From BQJD01 sp964350265 (GTDB lineage Bacteria > Pseudomonadota > Gammaproteobacteria > Arenicellales > CAJQKF01), in NCBI GenBank assembly GCA_964350265.1, contig CAYGJZ010000001.1, positions 68,053 to 132,052 of the forward strand: DNA of 64,000 nt, written 5' to 3'. The notes beneath the pieces are model-generated. The model searched no databases. It was given only the letters and a program-made list of their open reading frames with translations, and was not told the DNA's origin. The position numbers and the translations under genes were made by a program. Below, piece by piece: positions 15,511 through 23,501 of the stretch. Position 1 is the stretch's first letter; every line of letters begins with the position of its first letter.

Positions 15511-15598
15511 GCTCGTTGCCTGCAAAAATCAACCATACATCGCCGAGCCCACGTCGTTCGTCGGCCGGCACAACGAGACGAGAGCCGGCTCGAAGTTT

Positions 15599-15626
15599 GA
15601 ACGCTAAGACGTTGATCATAGCGTTC
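15599..15626. promoter_or_regulatory. LysR-type operator dyad between lysR and tauE-like genes
   Basis: A perfect 8-bp inverted repeat GAACGCTA (15599-15606) / TAGCGTTC (15619-15626) with a 12-base spacer lies in the divergent region, 89 bases upstream of the lysR start and 33 bases before the exporter start. Size, spacing and location fit a LysR autoregulatory site. Its sequence differs from the CTATC/GATAA element at the other promoters. Confidence 0.6.
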
Positions 15627-15658
15627 CCACGCCGGGTGGTCGAGGGAGGAGGGCGACC

Positions 15659-16420
15659 ATGACGATGATGACGATCCTGCCACTGGCCGTGGTGGTCCTG
15701 GTTTCCGGCGCATTGATCGGCTGTGTCGGCATCGGCGGCGTGCTGCTGGTGCCGGCGCTGGCCTACATCGGCGGCATCGACGTGCACCTGGCCATTGCCA
15801 GCGTGATGCTCAGCTATTTCTTCACCGGCGTGCTCGGCACCTGGCTGTATGCGCGCAAGGGATCCATCACCTGGGCGATGGCCGGCACCCTGTGCGCCGG
15901 CGCCATGCCCGGTGCCTTCCTCGGCGCCGCCGCGGTGCACGCGGTGCCGGGGCCGACGGTGGAACTGATCATCGGCCTTTTGGTGATCTTCTCCGGCCTG
16001 CATGCCCTGTACAGCGGCGAACGCAGTGCCAGCCGGGAGAGCCTGTCGGCGGCGGCACTGTTCGCGGTGGGCTTGTTCACCGGCTTCGGTTCGTCCCTCA
16101 CCGGCTCTGGCGGGCCGTTGCTGCTGGTGCCGCTGCTGGTGTGGATGGGGCTGCCGGTGCTGGTCTCCATCGGTCTCAGCCAGGTCATCCAGGTGCCCAT
16201 CGCGGTGCTGGCCACCGCGGGCAACATCGCCTACGGCGAGATCGACCTGGTGCTGGCACTGGTGGTGGCGGCGATGCTGATGCTCGGCGTGGTGGCCGGT
16301 GCGCGGCTGGCCCACCGGGTGTCGGCACGGACCCTGAAGCAGGTGGTGGCCTGGGTGATGGTGGCGGTGGGCGTCATCATCGTGGTGCGGATCGGCTGGA
16401 CCATGCTCGGCGGCGGTTGA
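15659..16420 (+). CDS. TauE/SafE-family anion (sulfite/sulfonate) exporter
   Basis: A 253-residue inner-membrane protein with about eight hydrophobic segments in two repeats. The family's glycine-rich entry motif is seen twice: GALIGCVGIGGVLLVPAL near residues 17-34 and GFGSSLTGSGGPLLLVPLLV near residues 142-161. Members export sulfite, sulfoacetate or related anions. In this cluster it is a plausible outlet for sulfite released by the monooxygenase. The ATG at 15659 follows a GAGGGAGGAGGG ribosome-binding region; further ATGs lie at 15665 and 15668. The gene is divergent from lysR and is followed within 8 bases by the GcvT-like gene, so the two are probably co-transcribed. Confidence 0.85.
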   Translation: MTMMTILPLAVVVLVSGALIGCVGIGGVLLVPALAYIGGIDVHLAIASVMLSYFFTGVLGTWLYARKGSITWAMAGTLCAGAMPGAFLGAAAVHAVPGPTVELIIGLLVIFSGLHALYSGERSASRESLSAAALFAVGLFTGFGSSLTGSGGPLLLVPLLVWMGLPVLVSIGLSQVIQVPIAVLATAGNIAYGEIDLVLALVVAAMLMLGVVAGARLAHRVSARTLKQVVAWVMVAVGVIIVVRIGWTMLGGG

Positions 16421-16428
16421 GGCGAACC

Positions 16429-17427
16429 GTGGATCTCTCCGGCCTGGTGCGCGACTACGGCGACGTCGACGCCGAGTGGCGCGCCGCGCGCGAGGATGCC
16501 GCGCTGTTCGACTTCTCCTTCATGTCGCGGGCGCGGCTGGCCGGCGCCGGTGCCGCCGCCGCGCTCAACGCCTTCCAGCCCCGGCCGGTGGAGCGGCTGG
16601 CGGTGGGCCGCATCGCCTATGCCCTGCGTCTCGCCGCCGACGGCTTCGTACGCACCGATCTCACCGTGTGGCGGCTGGCCGAGGATGTCTTCGAGCTGTA
16701 CAGCGGCGACCACCGGGACATCGACGACCTGCTCGCCATGGCGGGTGACGACGTCGCCGTGACCGACCTGTCCGAACATGCCGTCTTCGCCGTGCAGGGG
16801 CCGTCGACCCCGGCGCGGATGCACGCCCTGTGCGGCGACGCCCTGGACGGGCTCGACTACTTCGGCTTTCGCGCCATCGAGGTCCATGGCCTGCCGGTGC
16901 TCGCCGGGCGGCTGGGCTATACCGGCGAGAAGGGCGTCGAGCTGATCGTCGATGCCGACCATGCCGCGGTCCTGTGGCAACACCTCGCCGACCGCTTGCC
17001 GCCGGCCGGCTTCGCCGCCATCGACCGGCTGCGCATCGAGGCCGGCTTCGTGCTGTTCGCCAACGAGTGCCGGCTGCCGGTGCGGCCGGCGGACCTGGGT
17101 CTTGGCGGGTTCGCCGCCGACCCGGCGCCGCCGCGCTGGCGGCTGACCGGCTTCCGCGCCGCCCAGGCCCTGCCCACCGAGCCCTGGCGTCCGCCCGGGC
17201 CGCCGCGGCCACCACGGGCGGGGGAGATCGCGGTGACCTCCGCCTGCCGCCACGGCGACGGCGTCATCGGCCTCGGCTTCGTCGACGCCGGGTCGGCCGC
17301 CGCGCGGCTGCACGACCCGGTCACCTTCGGCGAGGTGGTGGCCGCCTCCATCCCCTTTCTCGACCCCGAAAAACGCCGTCCCCGCGGGCCCTGGCGGGCC
17401 GAACCCGGCCCCGGTTCCGCCGGCTGA
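16429..17427 (+). CDS. GcvT/DmdA-like aminomethyltransferase-fold protein (folate-binding)
   Basis: A 332-residue protein of the GcvT/YgfZ/DmdA fold, which binds tetrahydrofolate for C1 transfer. Family features are the early segment AALFDFSFMSRARLAG, the central VFAVQGPSTPARMHAL, the conserved GRLGYTGEKGVELIV (residues ~160-174) and the RLRIEAGF segment. The C-terminal barrel is present but rich in Pro and Arg, with a long linker. It begins with a GTG (16429) eight bases after the exporter stop and has no good ATG. Glycine-cleavage partners (gcvP, gcvH) are absent here, so it is not an ordinary glycine-cleavage T protein. A folate-linked role in formaldehyde or methyl-group handling is inferred from its neighbours. 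Confidence 0.72.
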   Translation: MDLSGLVRDYGDVDAEWRAAREDAALFDFSFMSRARLAGAGAAAALNAFQPRPVERLAVGRIAYALRLAADGFVRTDLTVWRLAEDVFELYSGDHRDIDDLLAMAGDDVAVTDLSEHAVFAVQGPSTPARMHALCGDALDGLDYFGFRAIEVHGLPVLAGRLGYTGEKGVELIVDADHAAVLWQHLADRLPPAGFAAIDRLRIEAGFVLFANECRLPVRPADLGLGGFAADPAPPRWRLTGFRAAQALPTEPWRPPGPPRPPRAGEIAVTSACRHGDGVIGLGFVDAGSAAARLHDPVTFGEVVAASIPFLDPEKRRPRGPWRAEPGPGSAG

Positions 17428-17470
17428 ACCATCAAACGGGGCTATCGAACCGCGCTCTTTTAAGTTCCCG

Positions 17471-17526
17471 GCTATCGTCTGATAAGCGAGATCACTTTGA
17501 CGCGCTTTCCCGCCGCTCACTATTCT
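17471..17526 (+). promoter_or_regulatory. Promoter and activator-like site for the panB-like gene
   Basis: TTGACG (17497-17502) and TATTCT (17521-17526), 18 bases apart, form a credible sigma-70-type promoter. Just upstream, CTATC (17472-17476) and GATAAGCGAGATCACTTTG (17481-17499) repeat the element found at the sulfite dehydrogenase promoter. The site abuts the -35, as expected for a promoter-proximal activator. The 5' leader to the ATG at 17686 is ~155 bases. Confidence 0.62.
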
Positions 17527-17685
17527 GTGTCCCGAACAACGAGTTGCCGCGACGTGTCCCGATCCCTCGCCCGCAACCGCGCCCGCTGGGCGGTGGCGCG
17601 CGGGTGGCATTGCGCGTTGCCATTGGCAGGAAAGCCACGCCGCGACCACGCCAATCACCATGTACTACATGCAACAGGAGGACCG

Positions 17686-18582
17686 ATGAGTCAATCATCC
17701 GAGACGGCCGCACCGGCCAAGCGCAAGAAAGTCACCATCCCCATGCTCATGGACAAGATGAAGCGGGGCGAGGCGATCACGCAGATGGCCGTGTACGAGT
17801 ACCGTCACGCCGTGGTCTGCGACCGGCTCGGCATGGACATCCTGTGCGTGTCCGATTCCGGCGGCATGATCCTGTTCGGCCACGAGAGCACCACCTCCGT
17901 CACCTTCGAAGAGGTGATGATGATGTCCAAGGCCGTGCAGCGCGGTTCCAAGTACGGCCTGCGCATGGTCGACATGCCCTACTGGAGCTTCCACGTTTCC
18001 CCCGAGCAGGCGGTGGAGAATGCCGGCCGCTTCGTCCACGAGGCTGGCGCCGAGGTGATGAAGTGTGAAGGCAACCAGCACCATGCCAAGGCCATCGAGG
18101 CCATCATCAAGGCCGGCATCCCGGTGCAGGGCCACATCGGCATCACCCCCATGCGCATGCCCCAGCTCGGCGGCTTCCGCGCCCAGGGCAAGACCGCCGA
18201 AGACGCCAAGCGCCTGATCGACGACGCCTGGGCCTTCGTCGACGCCGGCTGCTTCTCCATCATGTGCGAAGTGGTCTCCAACGAGGTCAACCAGTACCTC
18301 GCCGAGACCCTGCCGGTGCCGGTGATCTCGCTGGGCTCGGGCAACCGCGGCCACGGCGTGCACATCATCGCCAGCGACCTGTTCCACCTCTACGAGGAAC
18401 ACGTGCCGCGGCACTCGAAGATCTACACCGATCTCATCCCGATCCTCGAGGACGTGTACACCCGCTACATGGACGACGTGCGCAACCGTGTCTACCCGGG
18501 CAAGGAGCACACCGTGTTCATGAAGGACGAGGAGCTCGCCGTGCTGAAGAAGGAGCTCAACTGGGAGCCGAAGACGGCCTGA
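17686..18582 (+). CDS. PanB-like (ketopantoate hydroxymethyltransferase family) protein, divergent
   Basis: A 298-residue TIM-barrel protein clearly of the KPHMT family. Aligned features include CVSDSGGMILFGHESTTSVTFEEV (VGDS in canonical PanB, here VSDS), the metal-site Asp in VDMPYWSF, the Lys and Glu in VMKCEGN and the segment GIPVQGHIGITPM. Canonical enzymes have GHIGLTPQ. The loss of this Gln, the VSDS change and a ~30-residue C-terminal extension set it apart from biosynthetic PanB, and no panC or panD is nearby. The family moves a hydroxymethyl group from methylene-THF; here the protein could act on formaldehyde or methylene-THF from sulfonate cleavage, which is inference. The ATG at 17686 follows CAGGAGGACC. 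Confidence 0.75.
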   Translation: MSQSSETAAPAKRKKVTIPMLMDKMKRGEAITQMAVYEYRHAVVCDRLGMDILCVSDSGGMILFGHESTTSVTFEEVMMMSKAVQRGSKYGLRMVDMPYWSFHVSPEQAVENAGRFVHEAGAEVMKCEGNQHHAKAIEAIIKAGIPVQGHIGITPMRMPQLGGFRAQGKTAEDAKRLIDDAWAFVDAGCFSIMCEVVSNEVNQYLAETLPVPVISLGSGNRGHGVHIIASDLFHLYEEHVPRHSKIYTDLIPILEDVYTRYMDDVRNRVYPGKEHTVFMKDEELAVLKKELNWEPKTA

Positions 18583-18591
18583 CCCGGTTCG

Positions 18592-18619
18592 GTCCGCGAC
18601 CACGCCCGTGGTCGCGGAC
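18592..18619 (+). terminator. Strong hairpin after the panB-like gene
   Basis: Perfect 13-bp arms GTCCGCGACCACG (18592-18604) and CGTGGTCGCGGAC (18607-18619) with a 2-base centre lie 9 bases after the stop. No T-run follows, but position and strength suit transcript-end formation before mutY. Confidence 0.55.
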
Positions 18620-18720
18620 TGTCCCCCGGCCGCATCCTTCGCGGCCGACCTCAGGCGGCTTTCCCCCGCCGCCGCCATGGGGTAGGCTGGCAGCCCGCCA
18701 TTCGCGCAGCCGCCGCCTTC

Positions 18721-19785
18721 GTGCCCACCGCTCCTGCTGACCCCGCCGACTTCTCCCGCCGCCTGCTGGCCTGGTACGACGACCACGGCCGCCACGACCT
18801 GCCGTGGAAGCGCTCCCGCGACCGCTACCGCATCTGGGTCTCGGAGATCATGCTGCAGCAGACCAGGGTGGAGACCGTGCTCGACTACTATGCGCGCTTC
18901 CTCGCCGCCTTCCCCGACGTCCATGCCCTGGCCCGGGCCGAGGCGGACGCGGTGCTGGCGCTGTGGGCCGGGCTTGGCTACTACGCCCGTGCCCGCAACC
19001 TGCACCGTGCCGCGCAGCAGGTGGTGGCAGCACACGGCGGCGACTTCCCGGACGACATCGACGCCCTCACCGCCCTGCCCGGCATCGGTCGTTCCACCGC
19101 CGCCGCCATCCTCGCCCTGTCCAGCGGCGCCCGCCATGCCATCTGCGACGGCAACGTGCGCCGGGTGCTGAGCCGGGTGCACCGGGTGGAGGGCGACCCC
19201 GCCGCCAGCGCCACCCAGGCGCGGCTGTGGCGGCTGGCCGAGGCCCACACCCCGGACCGGCGGGTGGACGACTACACCCAGGCCATCATGGATCTCGGCG
19301 CCACCGTGTGCATGCGCAGGCCGCGCTGCGCACTCTGCCCGGTCCGGTCGCTGTGCGCCGGCTTCGCCGCCGGCGACGCCGATGCCTTCCCGTGGCCGCG
19401 CACGCGGCGGGCGCGGCCGCGTCAGCAGGCCGGCTTCCTGCTGCTGCGCGACGCCCGCGGCCGGCTGCTGCTGGAGCGGCGTCCGCCGGCCGGCATCTGG
19501 GGCGGACTGTGGTGCCCGCCCGAGGTCGGTGACGATATACTCGGCTGGATCCGGCAGCGCTTCGGCACTGCCCCGGCGTGCTGGCAGGACGAACCGCCCG
19601 TGCTGCACGGCTTCACCCACTTCGAGCTGGAGATCCGCCCGCGCAGCGCGGTGCTCGGCGACACCTACGCAGACGGCGGCGCGGTGGGCGACCAGGCCGC
19701 GCTGCGCTGGCACGACCACGAACAACTCGCCGGCGCGGGACTGCCCGCGCCGTTTCGCAAACTCATCGACCAATCAGGAGGCTAG
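18721..19785 (+). CDS. mutY: A/G-specific adenine DNA glycosylase MutY
   Basis: A 354-residue base-excision repair glycosylase removing adenine opposite 8-oxoguanine. The N-terminal domain contains the catalytic Glu in SEIMLQQTRV, the helix-hairpin-helix (LTALPGIGRSTAAAILAL) and the catalytic Asp in CDGNVRRVLSR. The iron-sulfur cluster cysteines read C-x5-C-x2-C-x5-C (from VCMRRPRC to RSLC), one residue shorter in the first loop than the usual C-x6-C. The C-terminal NUDIX-like domain recognises 8-oxoG. The start is a GTG at 18721. It is followed 4 bases later by yggX, the arrangement usual in Gammaproteobacteria. Confidence 0.95.
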   Translation: MPTAPADPADFSRRLLAWYDDHGRHDLPWKRSRDRYRIWVSEIMLQQTRVETVLDYYARFLAAFPDVHALARAEADAVLALWAGLGYYARARNLHRAAQQVVAAHGGDFPDDIDALTALPGIGRSTAAAILALSSGARHAICDGNVRRVLSRVHRVEGDPAASATQARLWRLAEAHTPDRRVDDYTQAIMDLGATVCMRRPRCALCPVRSLCAGFAAGDADAFPWPRTRRARPRQQAGFLLLRDARGRLLLERRPPAGIWGGLWCPPEVGDDILGWIRQRFGTAPACWQDEPPVLHGFTHFELEIRPRSAVLGDTYADGGAVGDQAALRWHDHEQLAGAGLPAPFRKLIDQSGG

Positions 19786-19789
19786 CGCG

Positions 19790-20059
19790 ATGGCACGCAC
19801 CGTGCACTGCGTCTACCTCGGCCGCGAGGCCGAAGGCCTGGAGATGGCGCCGTGGCCGGGGGAACTCGGCCAGAAGATCCTCGACAACGTGTCCAGGGAG
19901 GCCTGGGCCGAGTGGATGCGCTACCAGACCATGCTCATCAACGAGAAACGCCTGAAGCCCATGGACAAGGAACACCGCCGCTACCTCGGCGAGCAGATGG
20001 AGAAGTTCCTGTTCGGCGGCGAGGTGGACGAGGTGAGCGGCTATACCCCCGGCTCGTGA
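19790..20059 (+). CDS. yggX: Fe(2+)-trafficking / oxidative damage protection protein YggX
   Basis: An 89-residue protein with the full YggX signature: ARTVHCVYLGREAEGLE with Cys7 at the N-terminus, then PGELGQKILDNVSREAW and a C-terminal helix with KEHRRYLGEQMEKFLF. The family protects iron-sulfur clusters and DNA from oxidation. Its start is four bases after the mutY stop with AGGAGG upstream, so the two are translationally linked. Confidence 0.95.
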   Translation: MARTVHCVYLGREAEGLEMAPWPGELGQKILDNVSREAWAEWMRYQTMLINEKRLKPMDKEHRRYLGEQMEKFLFGGEVDEVSGYTPGS

Positions 20060-20081
20060 AGACCAACGCAGGACAGGCGGC

Positions 20082-20789
20082 ATGAGCACGGCAGTGCTGT
20101 CGGCGGTGCGCGGCATCACCTTCGACCTGGACGACTCGCTGTGGGCGGTGTGGCCGGTGATCCACCGCGCCGAGGCGAAGATGCACGAGCATCTCGCCGA
20201 GCACTACCCGCGCATTGCCGAGCGGCACGACGTGGCCTCGGTGCGCGACCTGCGCAACCGGGTGGCCGAGGCCCATCCGCAGCTTGCCTACGACTTCACC
20301 GAGATGCGCCGGCTGACCTACGTCGAGCTGCTCATCGGCGCTGGTTATGCCGCCGACGGCGCCGACGACCTGCTGGCCCGCTTCCTCGACCTGCGCCACG
20401 AGGTCACCTTCTTCGACGACGTGCTGCCCGCGCTGGAAGCCCTGGCCGGTCGCTACCGCCTGTACGCGGTCTCCAACGGCAATGCCAGCCTCGCCCGGGT
20501 GGGCATCGACCACCTCTTCCACGGCCAGGTCAACGCCGGCATGGTGGGTGCGGGCAAGCCCGATGCGCGCATCTTCCACGTCGCCTGCGCCGAGCTCGAC
20601 CTCGACCCGGGGCAGGTGCTGCACATCGGCGATCACCCGCTGGAGGACATCCACGGCGCCATGAGCGCCGGTCTCCGGGCCGCCTGGCTGAACCGCACCG
20701 AGGCGACCTGGCCGCGCGAGGACGCCCCCGACCTCACCATCACCCGCCTCGACCAGCTGGTCGAGGCACTGCAGGCCGCGGAGGGCTGA
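20082..20789 (+). CDS. HAD-superfamily hydrolase (YigB-like, class IA)
   Basis: A 235-residue cytosolic phosphatase. HAD motif I is FDLDDSLW (nucleophile Asp15, acid Asp17), motif II is the Ser in VSNGN, motif III is the Lys in GAGKPDARIF and motif IV is HIGDHPLEDIHGA. A helical cap occupies residues ~25-90. The family includes YigB, which dephosphorylates FMN and the riboflavin intermediate. It sits between yggX and an M14-type peptidase gene with 22-base and 4-base gaps, so it is probably in the same operon. The exact substrate is not deducible. Confidence 0.85.
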   Translation: MSTAVLSAVRGITFDLDDSLWAVWPVIHRAEAKMHEHLAEHYPRIAERHDVASVRDLRNRVAEAHPQLAYDFTEMRRLTYVELLIGAGYAADGADDLLARFLDLRHEVTFFDDVLPALEALAGRYRLYAVSNGNASLARVGIDHLFHGQVNAGMVGAGKPDARIFHVACAELDLDPGQVLHIGDHPLEDIHGAMSAGLRAAWLNRTEATWPREDAPDLTITRLDQLVEALQAAEG

Positions 20790-20793
20790 GGAC

Positions 20794-21933
20794 ATGGCCG
20801 GCCGGCAGGAACGCTTCCTCGAGATGCCGACCACCTCGCCGGGTACCCTGCGACTGCTCAAGGTGCTGTCCTGGGGCGCCCCCGACGCCCGGCCCAAGGC
20901 CTACCTGCAGGCCGCGCTGCACGCCGACGAGCTGCCCGGCATGCTGGTGGCCCATCGCCTGGCCGCGCTGCTCGACGAGGCCGACGCCGCCGGCGAAGTG
21001 GTCGGCCAGGTGGTGCTGGTGCCGGTGGCCAACCCGGCGGGCCTGGCCCAGCGCATGCAGGGCAACATCCTCGGCCGGCTGGCCTTCGACAGCGGGCAGA
21101 ACTTCAACCGCGGCCACGGCGACCTCGCCGAGGCCGCCGCCGCCCTGCTCGACGGCCGGCTCGGCGACGATGCCGCCGCCAACGGCGTGATCCTGCGCGA
21201 GGCCCTGCGCCGTGCCGCCGCCGCCATGCCCGGCGACGACGAGGGCGCCTGGCTGCGCCGCACCCTGCTGGAGATGGCGGTGGACGCCGACGTCTGCCTG
21301 GACCTGCACTGCGACAACGAGGCGGTGCTGCACCTGTATACCCACACCGCCGGCTGGCCGCGCGCCGCCGGCCTCGCCGCGCGGCTGGATGCCCGCGGCG
21401 TGTTCCTCGCCGACATCTCCGGCGGCCATCCCTTCGACGAGGCGGTGTCGCGGCCCCATGCCGAGCTGGCCGAGCGCTTTCCCGGCCATCCCTTGCCGGC
21501 GCCGCCCCTGTCCGCCACCGTGGAACTGCGCGGCCTGGCCGACGTCAACGAGACCCTGGCCGATGCCGACGCCCGCGGCCTGCTCGCCTTCCTGCGCGAC
21601 GAGGGCATCGTCGCCGGCGACGCCGGCCCGCTGCCCGAGCCCTGCCAGGCCACCCCGCTGGCCGGCGTCGAGCACCTGCGCAGCCCGGTGGCCGGCCTCG
21701 TCGCCCATCGCGTGGCGGTGGGCGAACGGGTGACCAGGGGCCAGTGCGTGGCCCGCATCATCGACCCGATGGCCAGCTTCGGCGACGGCGTCACCGAGCT
21801 CACCGCGGGCACCGACGGCCTCGTCTATGCGCGCACCCATCACCGCATGGCGGCACCGGGCACGGTGATCGCCGGCATTGCCGGCAGCGATGCCCTGCCG
21901 GGCAAGGACAGGGGGCCGCTGCTGACCGACTGA
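20794..21933 (+). CDS. Succinylglutamate desuccinylase/aspartoacylase-family (M14-like) zinc hydrolase
   Basis: A 379-residue metal-dependent deacylase/carboxypeptidase-like protein. The zinc-binding His and Glu are in LHADELPG (residues ~42-49), the third ligand is the His in CLDLHCD and the catalytic Glu lies in ATVELRG. The C-terminal part after about residue 290 (SPVAGLVAHRVAVGERVTRGQ) is the biotinyl/lipoyl-like barrel seen in this subgroup. Members hydrolyse N-acyl amino acids or similar amides. It starts 4 bases after the HAD gene. It is very G+C-rich, with many Ala-Ala runs, but motifs and length are intact. Confidence 0.82.
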   Translation: MAGRQERFLEMPTTSPGTLRLLKVLSWGAPDARPKAYLQAALHADELPGMLVAHRLAALLDEADAAGEVVGQVVLVPVANPAGLAQRMQGNILGRLAFDSGQNFNRGHGDLAEAAAALLDGRLGDDAAANGVILREALRRAAAAMPGDDEGAWLRRTLLEMAVDADVCLDLHCDNEAVLHLYTHTAGWPRAAGLAARLDARGVFLADISGGHPFDEAVSRPHAELAERFPGHPLPAPPLSATVELRGLADVNETLADADARGLLAFLRDEGIVAGDAGPLPEPCQATPLAGVEHLRSPVAGLVAHRVAVGERVTRGQCVARIIDPMASFGDGVTELTAGTDGLVYARTHHRMAAPGTVIAGIAGSDALPGKDRGPLLTD

Positions 21934-21972
21934 CCCCGTTCGAAGAAGGATTCCACCGAAGGAGATGAAAGG

Positions 21973-23397
21973 ATGACCAGGAATGTAGATGTCGCCATCG
22001 TCGGCGCCGGCTCCGCCGGCCTCGCCGCCATGACCCAGGTGCGCAAGGTGAGCGAGGACTTCGTGCTCATCGACAGCGGGCCCCTCGGCACCACCTGCGC
22101 GCGGGTGGGCTGCATGCCCTCCAAGGCGGCGATCCAGGTGGCCGACGACATGTACCGCAGGCGCATCTTCAAGCGCGAGGGCATCCTCGGCGGCGACGCG
22201 CTCAAGCTCGACATGGAAGAGGCCTTCGAGCACGTGCGCAACATGCGCGACATCCTCGTCGACCGCGTGCTGGCCCACAACACCGACGAACTCGACGACC
22301 GCCTGGTCGGCGGCTTCGCCCGCTTCCTCGCCCCCGGCGTGCTCGACGTCGACGGCGAGCGCATCGAGGCGAAGAGCATCATCCTCGCCGTGGGCAGCTC
22401 GCCCTTCGTGCCCGAGCCCTGGCGCGAGCTCGGCGAGAGCATCATCACCACCGACGACCTGTTCGACACCATGCACTGGCCGAAGACCCTCGGCGTCATC
22501 GGCCTCGGCGTCATCGGCCTGGAGCTTGGCCAGGCGCTGGCGCGCATGGGCATCAAGGTCACCGGCTTCGACCGCCTCGACGCCGTCGGCGGCCTCGACG
22601 ACGATCTCTTGGCGATCACCGCCAAGGACCTCGTCGAAGGCGACATGACCGTGCACCTCGGCCACGAGGTCAAGCTGCTGCCGCTGGACGGCCGGGTGCG
22701 CATCGACGCCGGCGAGCAGCGCATGATCGTGCACAAGGCACTGGTGGCGGTGGGGCGGCGCTCCAACCTGCACGCCATGGAGCTCGACAAGGCCGGCATC
22801 CCGCTGCGCGAGGACGGCCTGCCCGACTACAACCCCTATACCACCCGCGCCGGCGACGCCCGCGTCTTCGTCGCCGGCGATGGCATCGGCAGCCGGCAGA
22901 TCCTGCACGAGGCCGTGGCCGAGGGCCGCATCGCCGGCTACAACGCCATGCGCGAAGCATCCACCGCCTTCGCCCGCACCGTGCCCATGTCGGTGTGCTA
23001 CAGCGACCCGCACATCTGCCACGTCGGCGCGCGCTATCCCGAGCTCGACCCGGAAACCGTGGTGGTGGGCAACACCCGCTTCGGCCCGGTGGGCCGGGCG
23101 CTGATCATGGGCCGCAACCGCGGCATGCTGCGGCTCTACGTGCGCAAGGTCGACGGCCGCGTGCTCGGCGCCGCCATGGTGGCGCCGGACGGCGAGTACA
23201 TCACCCACCTGCTGGCCTGGGCCATCGAGCAGAACCTCACCGTGTTCGACCTCGCCCGCATGCCCTTCTACCACCCCACCGTGGTGGAAGGCCTGCAGGG
23301 CGCCATCCGCGAAGCCATCGCCCAGCTGCCCGAGCTGGCCGAACGCTTCGACCACCCCGCCGAACTGCGCCCGCTGGAAGACATGCTGCCCTCGTAA
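21973..23397 (+). CDS. Dihydrolipoamide dehydrogenase-like pyridine nucleotide-disulfide oxidoreductase
   Basis: A 474-residue flavoprotein. The FAD-binding loop is VGAGSAGL (residues 10-17), the redox-active pair is C42-ARVG-C47, and the NAD site is VIGLGVIGLELG. The second FAD segment is RVFVAGDG, and the C-terminal interface has the catalytic HPTVVE (His near 433). This architecture fits dihydrolipoamide dehydrogenase or a close relative (mercuric-reductase-like, soluble transhydrogenase-like). No acyltransferase or E1 subunit genes are adjacent, so the partner is unknown. The start at 21973 has AAGGAGATG upstream, 39 bases after the previous gene. Confidence 0.85.
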   Translation: MTRNVDVAIVGAGSAGLAAMTQVRKVSEDFVLIDSGPLGTTCARVGCMPSKAAIQVADDMYRRRIFKREGILGGDALKLDMEEAFEHVRNMRDILVDRVLAHNTDELDDRLVGGFARFLAPGVLDVDGERIEAKSIILAVGSSPFVPEPWRELGESIITTDDLFDTMHWPKTLGVIGLGVIGLELGQALARMGIKVTGFDRLDAVGGLDDDLLAITAKDLVEGDMTVHLGHEVKLLPLDGRVRIDAGEQRMIVHKALVAVGRRSNLHAMELDKAGIPLREDGLPDYNPYTTRAGDARVFVAGDGIGSRQILHEAVAEGRIAGYNAMREASTAFARTVPMSVCYSDPHICHVGARYPELDPETVVVGNTRFGPVGRALIMGRNRGMLRLYVRKVDGRVLGAAMVAPDGEYITHLLAWAIEQNLTVFDLARMPFYHPTVVEGLQGAIREAIAQLPELAERFDHPAELRPLEDMLPS

Positions 23398-23501
23398 GCT
23401 TCCCTGGGCCGCGCACGCGGCGGCGCGGCGGCAGCAGGCAAGGGGAAACGAAGGGGAAGGGGGAGGGGAGCCGCGCGTCGCGCCCCGCATTCAGCGCGGG
23501 A

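Noticed and set aside
13379..16315. 978-codon minus-strand open frame across the EamA, LysR and TauE genes
   Set aside because: Shadow frame with His/Gln/Arg-rich nonsense and no motifs; the overlapped genes have clear family signatures.
20740..23490. 916-codon minus-strand open frame across the HAD, peptidase and flavoprotein genes
   Set aside because: Shadow of very G+C-rich coding sequence; no start signal and no domain.
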